Below, piece by piece: positions 35,241 to 49,191 of a DNA stretch of 64,000 nucleotides. Numbering within the stretch: position 1 is the stretch's first letter; each line of letters opens with the position of its first letter. Source of the DNA: Leptodontidium sp. MPI-SDFR-AT-0119. Its lineage: Eukaryota > Ascomycota > Leotiomycetes > Helotiales > Leptodontidiaceae. The stretch covers positions 2,170,001-2,234,000 of the forward strand of contig JAHLEZ010000001.1 of assembly GCA_020726505.1 (NCBI GenBank). Reading direction: 5' to 3'. The notes under the pieces were generated by a model. The model saw nothing but the letters and a program-made list of their open reading frames with translations, searched no databases and had not been told where the DNA came from. Both the position numbers and the translations under genes were made by a program.

Positions 35241-36831
35241 CTAAAATCGATCCGTGGGACGGTATCCGTTGGTTCGTTGATCATGCTGGTATTGGACACC
35301 GTTCATGACCTCCGGACCTGGAATGCTTCGAAGAGGTGGTAGCTGCTGCTGTTGTTCACCGCTCTGAACGCTGTGCCCATATGGGTGAGCAACTGGATTA
35401 GGTTGATGATATGCTGGTGCTGGGTGGCCTTGAAGGACAGAGATTTCTGATCGCAATTGCGCATTCTCGAGTCTCAGATCGTTGGATTCGCGACGTGAAG
35501 CATCCAGCTCATGCTCAAGTCTTTGAAGGCGAGATTCAACACGCGAGAGTTGTCTCTTTTGATCATCAATAACCTTGGTTTGGCGCTCATGTTCCGTGAT
35601 GGCTAGAAGTCGTTAGATAATTTCCAAACGTCGTACGCAGAACATACCTTTTGACAGGATTTCCCATTTAGAAGCCTTTGCTCCTCGCTCGACGCTTTGC
35701 AGAGTCCTGAGATTATCAAAGAGATCCTTCATCTCTAGTCTCCGTTTTCGCTCTGCAAGCTTGTGGGAAACACGAAGTTCAGGGGTGCGAGAGTACGGTT
35801 GAGAACTGTTAGGAGAACCACCTTCGCCATTCGCTAATTCTGATACTTGTCTGTGCTGAAGACTGTGGTGATGAGTGCTCATTGAAAATTCGGCTGACTC
35901 TCTACCATATTCTCCCATTGGAGTACCATCATCCAAGCGTCGTTGGCCAGCTGGAAGGCGGGATTCGGTAGTGTATTGACTGCTAGCAATCGAATCCGCA
36001 TAGGAATTGCGTCTCGAATCATCGTAGAACGAGGTACTTTGCCTGCTCCCAAGCTCATCGCTGGGTCTCGCAGCTGATGGAATTCTCTGAACCTCCTCCT
36101 CAGGGAAAGCCCAAGCTTGGCCTCTGGTAGGTTCTGGAGCGCGTGCAATTGCTCCCAACGCCGGACCTGTGATTTGCGGCGCATTACGCGAGTTGTGTGT
36201 AGAATCTGGCAAGCGTTGAAAGTTTGGCTGGTATCCGCTTGACAGACGGAACGGGCCAGAGTTGCGATCGGGGTGGGCGGAACCAGGGTTTCGTTGTTGA
36301 GCCAATGTGCTCTGCAAGGAGGTCGTCGAGGGATTGGCGCTTGCATAGGGCGAACTTGCCAGTCGCATATCCCCAAAGTTGGCACCCAATCTGCTGTCCA
36401 CCGATTCTCTGCGCGAATCACCTATGTGACTGTGGCTATTGTGCTGACCCTGACCCTGATCGTAACATTGATGATTGAAGCCATTGTAGGTTGTAGGCGA
36501 AACAATCGAGGCCACACTCATAGCACCAGAAGCAGGAGAGTTGAGAGGCTGTGTATTGGGACCATTGGATATGGGCGATGGGGTCATGTCGGTCGCAGAG
36601 GAGGAATCGGCTTGAGAGAGGCGAGGGTCTAGGGTTGGAGCACCATTGCTGGATTGCGTAGAGTTATCTGCTCCTGTCAGTGAAATTCGGGGTGCAAAAG
36701 ACGAGTCCTTGCTCACGCTTACTCGAGGCATCCTTGGAAGAATAGTATGCGGAATCGCGATGATCGTCGGGTTTATTGAGAACGCCTGCTAGGCCGGCAG
36801 GGAGCTTTTGGGAGACGTGGGAGGAGGCCAT
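35241..36831 (-). CDS. bHLH-leucine-zipper transcription factor
   Basis: Exons 36831-36723, 36667-35648 and 35602-35241 give 496 residues. The first 330 residues are Ser/Pro/Gln/Asn-rich and disordered. The basic region SHKLAERKRRLEMKDLFDNL starts at residue 337; H338, E342 and R346 are the class-B residues that read CACGTG. Helix 2 is KASKWEILSKAITE, interrupted by the second intron, and a leucine-zipper-like coiled coil (LSRVESRLQRLEHELDASRR, then LRLENAQLRSEI) follows. The architecture matches fungal bHLH-Zip regulators; the specific orthologue is not identified. The start at 36831 (MASSHVSQKL) is chosen over an in-frame upstream Met at 36993 because the upstream extension is hydrophobic and not bHLH-like. 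No damage is seen. Confidence 0.88.
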
Positions 36832-37971
36832 TGCGACTGCAATTGCGATAGGGGGAGATATTGCGAAGGAGTGCTGGGTCGCGAGAAATAGAATCAATCG
36901 GCCGAGGCCAAGGAGGGTGGAATGCCGAGAGGCAAACTGAACAGAAGGGAAGAGAAGCAATTGATGATTCGTAGAAGGAGTGAGTATTGCCAACGACTAG
37001 ACACGTCGAACGACGTGAGTGAGAAGTTGGAAAGAATATCCCTCGAACGGTGGTGGGTGGGTGGTGTTCGAGAGTAGAAATGGGTGGAGTGGAGTGAACT
37101 GAACTCGAGGTTGAAGTTGGGTTGGGTTGACTGGAGTCGAGGTGAGGACCCAGCGAAGTACGGAGTAGTAGTGTCTTAGTGAACGTGCTCGCTGGTCTGG
37201 TCTGGTCTGCCCTGCCCTGTACAAAGTACTGTGCGGGTCCTGCCTTCTGGCTCTGGCTCGCGCTCGCGCTTCAAGGAACAGTCCAGTGGGCGAGTCCAGT
37301 GAGGAAGGTACGGACGGAGTAGCGAGGAGAGCGAGTGGAGCAGCTTGAAGGTTGAGCGGGCCGGGTCTGATTGGTCGCTTATGCCAAGAGCTCATTCAGG
37401 GAGATACTGTAGGTGTCTGTCGGCTTGGGTCTGTCTTGTCTTCCAGTTCTCCTCCTCTTCCTCAGTCTAAAGCGAGCGAGCGTGGGTGTTGAGGCGTTGA
37501 GTAGTTACCAAGTATAGGTGGGGGGTTTGTGTATTTATATAAATAGGAGGCTTTGCCTTTCTCTGTATGGTACGAAAAGTGTGTGTTGCTTCACTTCATG
37601 AGATCGATCTAACTAGACCATTCATTCATCACTCGAGGCCAGAGCCCTGCGATTGTGGACAGAAGAAGGCTGTTATGTATGCAGTGTACATCGTAGTGTA
37701 CGGTAGGTACTGCAGGGAAGGGAATCCCTCCCTCCCGTGTGGGTGTGGGCGGGCTGCACTGCACTGGTAACGTACGGGGATGGATGATGGAAGCAGGATA
37801 GTGCCGTCGAAGGGGCAGGGTAGAGTAGGGCAGGGGGCCAGCCTGGTAGACTGGACTGCCGGGGTGTGCGTGCCTCCGTAAAGGTGGTAAAGTGAAAGTG
37901 AAAGCGGAAGTGGAAAGGCAGCAAGAAGCACCTGCAGAGGGCCTGAAAGATGCAGAGATGCCTGTGTGTGT

Positions 37972-37996
37972 GTGTGTGTTTGTGTGTGTGTCTGTG
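37972..37996. repeat. (GT)n microsatellite
   Basis: About 12 GT units, lightly interrupted. Confidence 0.8.
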
Positions 37997-38625
37997 CAAG
38001 GTCTGGCTCGAGTGGAAGCGGATGCCTCCATGTCTGGAACCTGGAATTTGGCAGGATGGATGGAGATAGATAGATGGATGGAGATAATGATGGGATGGGC
38101 GCACGATGCGCCTGAGATAAGGACAGCCAGGCCAGGCCAGGAGAGGAGAGGAGAGGTGAGGTGAGGTGAGGAGGACAGGGATTGACTCCGTGGCCGCGGG
38201 CGGGAGAAGGAGGCAAGGGCAGGGTTGGTGGGTGGATCTGGGATCCAAACCATGGAGGGACGGACGGGCATGGGGTTGAGCATGGGCATGGGCATGGGCA
38301 TGGCAAGCGTGGGTGGCATGGCATGGCATTCGAGTCAAGTAGTCAAAGGAATCGAGATGGATGAGAAGCGTTAGGATGAACCACTCTCGAACTCTTATCT
38401 GATAGGCTGGCAGCAGCTACAGTACTTACTCCCTAGAACTACTTCAGTACCTAGAACTACTTGTAGATGTTGATGCTCGAGACTTAGGCTCGCTCACTCT
38501 CAGAGCCCAGCCCTACCTACCTTATTCGAATTTGGATTCTTTGCCTCACTCACTCACCCCCGTAGCCCCTTCAGGCAGCTGATGGATGGCAGGCAGGGTG
38601 TTTATGATGCCCAGCTCACTGCAGC

Positions 38626-38652
38626 CCAGCCAGCCAGCCAGCCAGCCAGCCC
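38626..38652. repeat. (CCAG)n microsatellite
   Basis: Six to seven tandem CCAG units. Confidence 0.8.
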
Positions 38653-41600
38653 ATTCATTCTCCGAAGCGAACCAAAACAGCCTCCACCCTCCCCTCCACT
38701 CCCCAAGTAAATCAATCCAACAATGGCTCTCTGGCCGCCCCCTCCCCTCCCACCCCCCTCCAATCCTTCTAACCAGATCTATCCAGATCTGCTGAGATCG
38801 CTCACACATGGCAGGCCAGGGCCCGTGGCCATCGGGGACCTCATTATTGCCCCGCCATATCAAAAACCAGACAAAGTCCCCGTAGCCGTCACTCACTCAC
38901 TATCTATCGTCCCGCTGCTACGTTAGTGCTTGCCTCTTTAGGGCCTGCCAGGTCTGCCACAGCCAAATCCGATTTCTTTGTCCTTGGCCGGAAAAAGAAA
39001 GTCGACAGTCGATCATCCGGATGGGATTTGTATCATCTGCATTCCTTTACAAAGTGCAGGTGCAGCGTTCGCTGACTGGTAGAGAGTGTAATGCAACCAA
39101 CCATGCTTTGATTCGATCTCTATCGCAACCTCATCCGAGCCAGCCTGTAAGAGACATCTTCGTCATTCCGGTACATATGCGCAATTGTGCAGTTGTACCT
39201 TTGTATACCTTTTAAAAGTGAATAAGTCTAAGCTTCATTGTCCTCGGCTACCATCCGTTTCCATATCGAGATCACTGGATCTTACCAGTACTACCTACAA
39301 ATATTCTTCGCTTCACAATAATAGCCCGTCTCCCCGTTGCCCTCACTCACTCACCATTACCTCAATTCAACTACCCGTCTCGATTACACAAACTCATCTC
39401 TCCTGGCATCATTCTAGATCATGTGTACAGCACTCATCTTCCCTCCGGTTCCATTCCGGTGCAGGTCACAATCCCGCCCACCTTCATCCATACCCACACC
39501 TACCATACAGAGGTACATCTCAAGTCACACAACAAAACGTGTGGCATTTACCGTGCCCGTACCGCCTTTTCTTCCTAGCGGCAAGCCCAACACCATTGTC
39601 AGGCCCGAACCGTTGGTGGGAGCTGTCAACTCAAGCCCAGCTCAAAGCCATCCAAGCCATTTCATTACAATAATCATTATTCTTCGCCTCTTTCTTCCCT
39701 TCCCGTCCTGCCTCACCCACTCTCACTACAGTAGCAAAAGCTTAATCCCAGACGCCATATTCAGCTCATCTGGACAATAGACTTCCTCATCCAGTAACGG
39801 GCCGGTCGGAAGAAATATCTGGTAGATCGGAAGATGCCACACCATACTAACTAACTACTAAAAATCAATACTTCCCGTCCTCCATCCGGTGTACGGTATA
39901 CGGTACGGTACGGCACGCACAGAGATGAGGACAACGGGCGACAAATCTCCATGAGCGAACCAACGAGCATCTCGGGATCCAATCCGCCTCACTGAATGAC
40001 TACCTCACGAAACGTGCCACAGAAGACCAGTACCTCCAACGGCTGTTTCTGGTAGGGAAGCGGCAGACGCGTGTGAGACACCAGTTCAAATCGTCCAAAT
40101 TAACTAGCATTCGAACCATCCCCCAAAATAACAATACCCCCACGAAGAAGAGAACGCTTGAAATAAACTTCGATACTGGCTGCTCGACATCTGGGGAAAG
40201 CGGCAGGTTGGCAGGTTGGCAGGTAACCAGCCTTGCGACCCGTGAGACATCTCAAAAGCCAATTTCACTTTCCTGCGTCCTCTCCCAAGAGAAAGTCTTC
40301 TTCCTGAATCAGTTCGCGGCTTACGTACATTTAACCTTTACTGTACTATTCCCGTATCACGCCACCACCCACTCTGCCGCCGCTTTCAGACCCGATTCGG
40401 TTCTCTTGACATGACAGGAGCAAGGCGCACTTGTAGATTTACTGTACCTGACAGCTCAGCCTAGCCTAGCATCCCATCCCATCCACTCCACCAATACTGG
40501 TACCATGATATGTACGGAGTACTAGTATGCAGCACGATCGATTCCCAGATCTACGGAAATAGAGACACAGCTCACTTCACCCGCGCTCAACAGCTCATTC
40601 TCACTTATTCATCAAGATCTTCACATCTAATACCTAATACTACCTAGATTCAGTCAGCCGCCACCTCCTCCACATGGACGTACTCGGCCAAATCACAAGG
40701 ACCAAGACGGCGATATTCAGCACATCGTCATCTCACAAGACACCAAGGGCAAAATACTCCGAACCAGTCAACTTCACTTCAAGACACTCCAGCTGCAATG
40801 TTTCAGAAGCGCCAAAAAGAGGGGCAGCCGTGCCTACCATACCGTAGGTTACTATACCTACCATACCAGACGGATAAAAAGTGAAGTTCAGGTAAGATGT
40901 TGTTGCACAGCACGCACCACGAAAGTTTAAGCTTGTCTGGACATCACTAACCCCCAGGCTTCACTCTTAGCGGATCTTGCCCCCAATCAACCTTACCCGG
41001 CCATACCTTACCAAGTTACCATACCCAGCTTCCCCGATGAATGCATCCCTGAGCCCTACCCTGCCCTGACCTGCCTCCGTACCCTACTCGTGGTGCGCGT
41101 GGCACTCACAGGTCAGGTAGGTCTTGGGGGCCGAAGAAACCGCGATATTCCCTGAACTGGATGTCACCGTACTGGAGGTCATGGTGCAAGGCAGGCAAAG
41201 CATCGCTCCCTTCCCGCACGCTTGCTTCATCTGCCATCTGCATCTTCATCCTTCAGTACCAGCATATTTACGAAGTTACCTTACACCCAAACCGTCCCCT
41301 CCTCTCCTCTCATCTCCTACCTCCGTATACTGTTCTGTATCTATAAAACAAGGCAAAAAACCAGACGAGCTATCCCAAGATCCAAATAAAACAAAACGCC
41401 ATCTAAAACTCCCTAGATTTACTCCCTACTCCGCCCTCGTGTAGCTCTAGCTCTACCGGTATTCAGGCTCGACACCAGAATGCATGCATGCATGGTGACA
41501 TGAGCCCGAGCCCTCGGTGGCATTTCGAATGCTGCAAATTACCGAGAAGCCAGGGTACAGTAGGGAGAGGGCACTGGCACTGTGACCAACACTGACTGCC

Positions 41601-43442
41601 GACTGGCGCGAGCCTTTCCCGAAATCCAGGATACAATATACTCTACGGATATGGCAATCTACTCCGTAGGTACTGTAGGCGCACGTTTTGTTTCCTGATC
41701 AGTGATCGATCACCCAGTTCAGCTGGTGGACGGTAAGGGTACTGTATGGGAATTTATATCAATGTGGGATGGGGAAGAGATGAGGAGGGAGGGGAGGGGA
41801 GGGGTTGTGAATTTAATATACGCAAGGCTCTCCCCTTTTTTTCTTTTTTTTTTGGTCTCTGCCAACTGGCGCTCGTCGCGAGCTGGATACCTTAGCCGCC
41901 GTTTATGCCATCCAGAACGCCAAAATCCGCTTCGTTCCTCCTTCCTCGTGTGGATAGATAGATATCTTGACCTTCATTGCACTGCTTCACATATCCCTAC
42001 AGTAGAGCAGGGAGGGTAAGGTATGCTGAAGTTCTTTGCCCTGTACCTGGATCTTCCTTGCTCCGCGAACCTGATGTCTCTTCCGCACGGAGGGCCAGGA
42101 CCGAAGCCACGGGGTATGAACGTGGGAAGGGGAAATCTTCCACGTCCATGTCCTCGACCTCGACCTGGTCCTTGTTCCTTGTCGCTCTGACAGTCAGTCT
42201 CCCGACGATCCTCACCTTATTAACATTCCCTTGCGCAATGTATTGCACTTTTGGTAAAGGTAAAGGTAAAGGGGCGAAGGTAAAAGCGCAATACGAAGTA
42301 CAATACAATGCAATGCAATACCGTGCCTTAAAAAGCAAAAACAAAAGAAAAAGAAAAAGAAAAAATTCCAACCAAGCATCTCGACATCAACGTGTCAGAG
42401 ACTTACAGTAAAAATCAAAAGGACGTCGTCACCCACGAACAAAAAGATTTAGAGTTCGAGACGAGGGCCACCCGTACCTTGGTATCGACTGACTCGTTGT
42501 TTCCAACCTTCCTGAAAGGTTCATCGCTAGGAAGGTTTCCGTTCTTGGTTTATCATGACTGGGTGCATGTCCGCAAAAGTGGAGGTATATACATACAGTG
42601 GGTGAATGTGGACGGACCCTCGATGGATGGACCCTCGATGGATACATACCCTTGACAGCCTTCTGGAGTTGAGAATCGAGATATGAGATATCTGAGGAAG
42701 TGGACAGCCGTTTTTCGACGTTGGAGAACGAAAAGGTGAGGAGGATCGGGATATCAAACACCTCTCCCGACTTCACGCATACCATCGTAAAGAACTAGGT
42801 GGCAGAAGTCCGAGCGCTACAAGGCTTGAAATCGACAAATACAGATTTCAAGAACGATACGAGATCAAATCAGAATTTCCTAGTTAACCAAATTCATCTT
42901 TATATACTCTAATGTCTTTCTTAAAGATTTCTACTAATATTAAGCTGTTTTTGGTTGTGTTATAGGGCCTTAAAAGTGAGTAAGATCGCCAAAAAAAAAA
43001 AGTGGTGTTCCTTACTCAAGTAAAGCAACGCAACCTGTGGTGCACAGACTTCTGCCACCCCAGTTCGCAAAATATCAAGCCAACTAAGATAGTCCAAAGC
43101 TTCGCATAATTCATTCAGAACAGAATTCAATGTTGTGCCCGCCTCCGCTCCCTACTAAAGAGCATCAATAACTAAAAACGACTTTGCTGGCCGCCCTGCA
43201 CAACACCCCTCTCTCCCCGCACCCTAAAACAGCGCAGTTTTGCGCCATTTAGTAGGGTCCACCAGGAGTGCATCCATCAACACCACAACCGTCAATTTTG
43301 TCGAATTTGGTGGATGGTGTTGTGGGATGGCTTGGGCTCCCAACATTGACGCACTGCACCGTGAAGATATCGACAACCCGGCCACAGACGCTGCAGGAGG
43401 TGTAAACAATTGTGCACATATTGTCTTTTGCTTAGTTAATAA

Positions 43443-43505
43443 TGATAGTGATAGTGATAGTGATGGCGATAGTGATAATGATGCTGATGACGATAGTGAT
43501 ATTTG
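43443..43505. repeat. (GATAGT)-type tandem repeat
   Basis: Degenerate GATAGT/GATGAT hexamers over about 60 bp. They encode Asp-Ser runs in one frame, but nothing else in that frame looks like a gene. Confidence 0.7.
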
Positions 43506-46500
43506 TTCTTCATTTAGTAAAGGTCGATTTAACTATTCGTTTTTGATACCTGTTCTTTGGTGCGGAGTCTGTTCTTGGAGTTGCTCTTGATGTGAAAATA
43601 GTGTTTTGGAGTAAAGAAAGAAACTTCAAATCTGGGTTAAAGACCGCCAGGTTTTATAGTTATTCTTAAAAGGGCGATGAGTTTGTCTGTGATTTATGAC
43701 AAGTTGTGATTTATGAACAAAGGGTGAGGTGGGAAGAGATAGTGATTTGAATCATGAAGCATTGAATCACCGCATTGTTTTCATTCACTACTCACCAATT
43801 TGTTGTATAGTAGGAGTAGCATTGGGGTATTCCAGATTTTGTTATCCTCCCCAATGCTCTGAGATGAAATGGACTGGCTGAAGCAGCCAGAAAAGCCACC
43901 AGCAAAGGAGACTCGTGGAACATTTACATCTCAACTTACCCATGATCGATTCCTCTCCTTCATCTGGTTGGATACCAACGAGCCGGAACGCATCCCATCC
44001 CATCATCCCCACTCATTCTTCAACACCGGATAATATAATTCTGCAAGAACGATGGGTATCTAGTTTGTTTCTGTACAATTGACTGGCTGGCTGGATAGAG
44101 ATACAGAAATACCTTGTTAGTGTACTGCAGTGCAGCAGTGAGGTTCGCGTAGAGTACAGAGAACACCCGACCCCAGACTCCCTACACCTCCTCTGTACTC
44201 TACCTACCCCAACAAGCACAACTGTACAGATGCTAGGAGGCAGGTACATGCATATAGATTCTCTTCCGCGACCCTCCTATTCGCGAAAACTAAAAGTAGG
44301 GCCTGAAGCAAACTCTCGCATTTCCCTGCTTTCCTTCACTTCACTTCATGTTACTTCAAGCGGTAGGAAAGCCACCGGTACCAAGTATCTCTTCTATACC
44401 CTCCCTACCTACCTGACAACGGGACGGGGACTCCAACCCCTCATCCGCCAAGCTGCTGAAAGAAAAGACGGCACTTCCACGCACAGATGCAATGCAGAGG
44501 CAGACAAAGATGCAAGATTAGATTTCCCATCCACAAATCCAACTCTCCATTCAGCCATCTACTAGTCGTTTAATCAAACTCCATTCCCAATCAATATCCT
44601 CCCCTCCCTTCCCCCCTCTCCGCAAGGTAAACTCCTCCCGTCCCGCGAAACGAGGCGCGGAAACAAGGCACGCCGTACTCCATGGCATCTCGTGGCGCAC
44701 ATCTCAGCACAACTGATTCGACAGGACACGCCTTCACCAATTAAAGTTGCCCTATTTTCTGGGGAGTTGGGACTCCATAGGGACTCAAGTGGTGGGTCTG
44801 GCGCTCGCTGGCGTTGATCTGGATCGCGCGGTTTGGGGACGGGACCGATCTCTGGCTGGCGCTCCGAGCCACGCTAAACTTCAATTCGACGACCCTTTGA
44901 TCCCTGACATCTTGTTTTTGGTTGCTTTTTTTCTGATGGATATCGGCGACGTTGAGCTTGGCTTGAACCTATAATTAAATTTACTCCGGCTTACTTGCTG
45001 ATTGGCTTGATTTAGCTTCATTTGATGGCTGAAATGGTGGATGGGATGGTTGGTTATTCTAGTAGTAGTCAAGGATAATTCTCATTGTTCGTAGGACCCT
45101 TGTCGATGGATGTGATGTTGAACAGGAGAGGTCATAGCGGTTTTCTGTCACTCCTTTTATGGGATGAGGGAATGGCTGTGCTAGGGTAAGTTTGCACTTT
45201 GCACTTCTGATGGCTTGCCTTATTGGAAGGCATCTTCATTAGATTCGGACGAATAGGAAATCCATGTACCCGTTTCATGGCGTTCAGACTTCAACCAGGT
45301 GCCTTGAGCTCGACTCGATGTCAGCCAATCATGACCCTATCCAGATCTGGACCCCAGAATGAGATCCGATCGATCGAGAAAGAGCCGCATGTCCAATATT
45401 GATACCGATACATACCGCATCTCTGGAAGACCCAACCGGACATCAAGTCCCAAAGAAGACATTGCGCCGACAGCGTGTCGCTCGCTCGTTTGTATCCTCC
45501 CAAGTAAACAATGGGAATATAGGCCGGGCTCGTGCATCCCATCCCATGCCGACGAGAAAAAAGATGTGGTTCTACAGAACTCCTCTCCTCGCTCCACTTA
45601 CCGGTAGTTGGCACACACGCGGAGCTAGGTCCGCGTTCTGGGTGTATTACACTGCCTATTACCTACGCTGCACTTCATGTACGGCATTTAGCACGCGCCA
45701 GTACATCGGATACATTCCCCGAACGTACGTACGTATGTATGTATGTGTATCTACAGTACATGCTGCAGTGCTGAGTACAGTTCAAGAGAAGTACAGAGCA
45801 CCAGCAGATGGTGACAGGCAGACGGGTAGGCCAGAAACATCGCGAACGGTCGTTCGTGCTTTCACTTGTTCGTAGAACGACACTTCTTGCCCTGCCTCGG
45901 GTTCCAGGAAATCGGTCCGTCCTGTTATTCTCGAGGAGTTGAGGTGTCACGAACGATGATATTGATGCTCAATCCCTGTTTCCTGAGAGTGGCGGGGTTG
46001 GCTGTGTACGAAGTTTCAACAGTGTGGGATAGTTCGCTACATGCGCCAGATACCTTGTGCGGTTTGTAGAGGACTACCCCATAGGATAGTCAGCAGAATG
46101 ACTACCAAGAATTTCCTAATGTTCAGGTGCTGCACTCTCGCATTACCAACAGAATTCGTCCTGAGACGAAATCTTATTCAAGTGTCTCCAGAACTCAACC
46201 CCAAAGATAATCCAACAAGCACTCTCCCCAAACTTTACCCCCAGAGACTACATATCTATATATGCACGTAATTTACAGTGCATGTACGGTGCATATACGG
46301 ATTCACGGCCTCAGGAAAACTGCTCCCATGCCCTACTCACCGGCACAAACAGGCTAAATCCCACCCTCAATTCGAAAATGCACAATAGAGATACCCCCTC
46401 AAGTCATATAGCTGCACCGTAGAGCCGTAATATGGGTATGGATCTCAACTGGTCGAATGGGGTACCTAGGAGGAAAATGTAGAAGCCGAGATATGCTACA

Positions 46501-49191
46501 CCGTACAGTGTACGTACGGTCTCCAATCTACACAGCAAAATGGAAGTCTGTAGGCAGAAAAGCTATTGCTAAAGGGAAAGCCTAGAAACCTGGTCCGATC
46601 GAACGACACAAAGCCTCCCTTTACAGGGTATACAAGATCACGCCTTCTCGCCCTTGCTGTTCCATGACCCAATGGCTTAAACCAATAATCCAGCCTTCGT
46701 AGGTGCAATAGCCATCCCGAGGGCTTTCACGCCACCAAAACTCCATCCGAGTGTTGGCATCAATCAGCTGCGCTACATGCATGGCAAAGCACGGCTGTCC
46801 CTAGACTAGGACAAGCCTTCCATGCCACAGCAGCGAAATAGCGTACAACAGCCGGCTTTCCATCCGAAGCACGCTCGGGATCTTTCCTTGTCCCTTCCTA
46901 TCCTACCGACCTAACCCCCATCACATCGCTTTCCACCATACATTCGCAAATGAAATACTACGTTCCACAGCAGTTTCCCAACACATATCAGCCTATACCC
47001 AATAGACACGATGAAGCGAAAATTGTATTTTCTGGCTGCAGTATCTCCTAACAGACCCCGAGCGGACGGGACCCCCAACCCCATTGAATGCTGTGTGTAA
47101 TTTGACTTGCGAAGAAGTGCGGTCAGCCAGGTGACGAATGTTCCAAACGCGCGTTAGAAAGCGGGAGGCGGCATGTTTGTGGTTGAGGTTGTGTAGCTAG
47201 GTGAAAGAACCAGATCATGCAGGTAAGGGACTAGTAACGTGGTATTGGGACGGTAAGGGAGGTACAGTGCTACTTCTCAGTTGCTCTCTTTGTTGTGGTT
47301 GAGTGAGTAGAAGATCTGATGTCACCGAGGTAGACGGCGATGTGGGTTGAAGGGAGATGTGATGGCATCTTGAGATCTTCAGATCTATCTCGCTATCTGT
47401 CCGATTTTTTGCTGCCACCCGCTGCCGATCAATGGGGCGAAAGCATCACATCATATGAGGCACAGCCGTAACGGCGATGTCTCACTCTCGTAACTTAAGC
47501 TACGATATCGATCGATAAGACGATCGTGGCATGCAGGGACCGCACGGTAGGTAACAATGGTCTTCTTTCAGGGCACTCGGGCTCCTGGGCTTCAGGCCGT
47601 CTCAGACCCATCATCATTCGTATCGTTCACGCCACGAGCCTCAAGTCCAGGTCCACTTGAAGCTCACGTTAAAATTCCACTTTTCGGACTTTAAAGATCC
47701 ATATCCACGGTTGACTTAACTTGCCCAGCAACCAAAGATCTTACGACCTCTTACCCAGATCTGCCCGTCCAACCACCAGCCCATCTCCTCCGATCCCTCC
47801 ACACGGCATCCGCTTCCACACCAACACCATCCCCGAGACTTATTCCATGCAGATACCCGTCTCTCCATCTCATCAGCCAGTGCCACCCTCACGTTCCATC
47901 CCAACGGCAAGCAGCATGGAACACCCACCACCCAAGGGCCCTCGTCTAAGTCTCTCACAAACGTGTACACGATCACGCAGGTCTTGTGGTTGTGTACGTT
48001 GCTCAACGGGTAGGTAAGGATCGGAATCCCGGGAGTGTAATTGTGCAGCTATGTCGTGTGAGCTGTGGTGTGGTTCTTTTTTGGTTGTGGGTATAGTGCG
48101 AGGCGAGGGTGCTGGGTGTTCGCCGATGCGTGGAGTGTGGGATGACTTCGTAAGAGGAGGATCTTTGGTCTTTGAGAGAGATGACTGTATGGCATGGGTG
48201 TATGAGGTTGGTCTAATAGGTCGTAGTTCTATGGAAACTCGAGCGGGGTGGGAAAATCTGGGAAGTATTCTCGTGACTAAAGTGCTTCAAGCCCGAACTC
48301 GAGGAAGATACTGAGAATGGCTCGGGAAATCTCATAGAAGGGGAGAAAGAAAACAACAGTAACTTGCTGTTCTTGAATTGTTCTTGGAAACATAATTTCA
48401 TTACTCTGATCTGAGTAGATGTTGACTTGCGTGTCGTTTGAGCTATTTGCTTGAGGAGCCACCGGCAAGGCCGTGTTCATGTCGCAGGGAAAATATGAAG
48501 CTTGTTGCATAAAAGGAAGTACGCCAAACCAATCTCTGATAACTTTCCAGCATTAATTACGAATTCACAGGAGGATACGCGTCAGTTGACAATGAACCTA
48601 TCTCAGAAGGAAAAGAGTTCGACCTGCTCCCTTCTGCGTCTTCCCCAGACCGCAACGCCTGAATAGAATCTCCTGCCACTTGACGGTTCTGAAAACTATC
48701 ACCTTTCCACGATATAGACGAAGAGATTTTTGATTCAAACGCCTTGTTTTTTGGTTCAACCTTGAGTCTGTATATATTAAATTAAAGAGCATCAACTTGA
48801 GTTCTTCGTTCAACACAGCTATTTAAATGACTCTTCCTAAACTCAAATTATTTTAAGAAACACAACAAGGAAATTAGAGGTAAATTCAATTAAGTTGGAA
48901 ATCTATACTCGTCCGATTCTAGGCAAGATGCTCCACATGCCTCTATTCTTTTTTGCTAGGACAAAATAAGGAGGCTTTTCTCAAGCAGGGACCACATCAC
49001 GGGTTCTGGCAGCCGAGCGAACAGCCAAGATCACGAAACCTAAATTCCACCTCAGATCTACCTCCTTCTCTCAATTATCATCCCACCACTCCAACCTCCA
49101 AACTCCAAACTCCAAACTGCAAATTCCAAAATCGAGACCTTCTTCCATCGCCATCGTAATTATCCAGTCATAAAACAATCAGGCCGTCACC

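Larger units (their letters stand above)
36832..49191. other. 12.4 kb gene-poor, microsatellite-rich region
   Basis: No frame here shows a recognisable domain on either strand; the longest (37609-38338, 38546-38896, 39185-39780, 45399-45875) are translations of simple repeats. It contains a GT tract (about 37972-37996), GGGCAT repeats (about 38270-38303), CCAG repeats (about 38626-38652) and GGTAAA repeats (about 42250-42285). GATAGT repeats lie at about 43443-43505 and ACGT/ATGT repeats near 45725. TACGGAGTA or its complement recurs (37159, 40513, 41660). Short unannotated genes, ncRNAs or long regulatory DNA cannot be excluded. Confidence 0.55.

Noticed and set aside
37609..38338. Three overlapping minus-strand frames of more than 200 codons
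   Set aside because: All three frames are open at once because of simple repeats; the translations are Pro/His/Ser-rich and share no domain.
40890..40910. TTGTTGCACAGCACG as a ninth motif copy
   Set aside because: It differs in the core (CAGCACG instead of CATCG) and lacks the flank.
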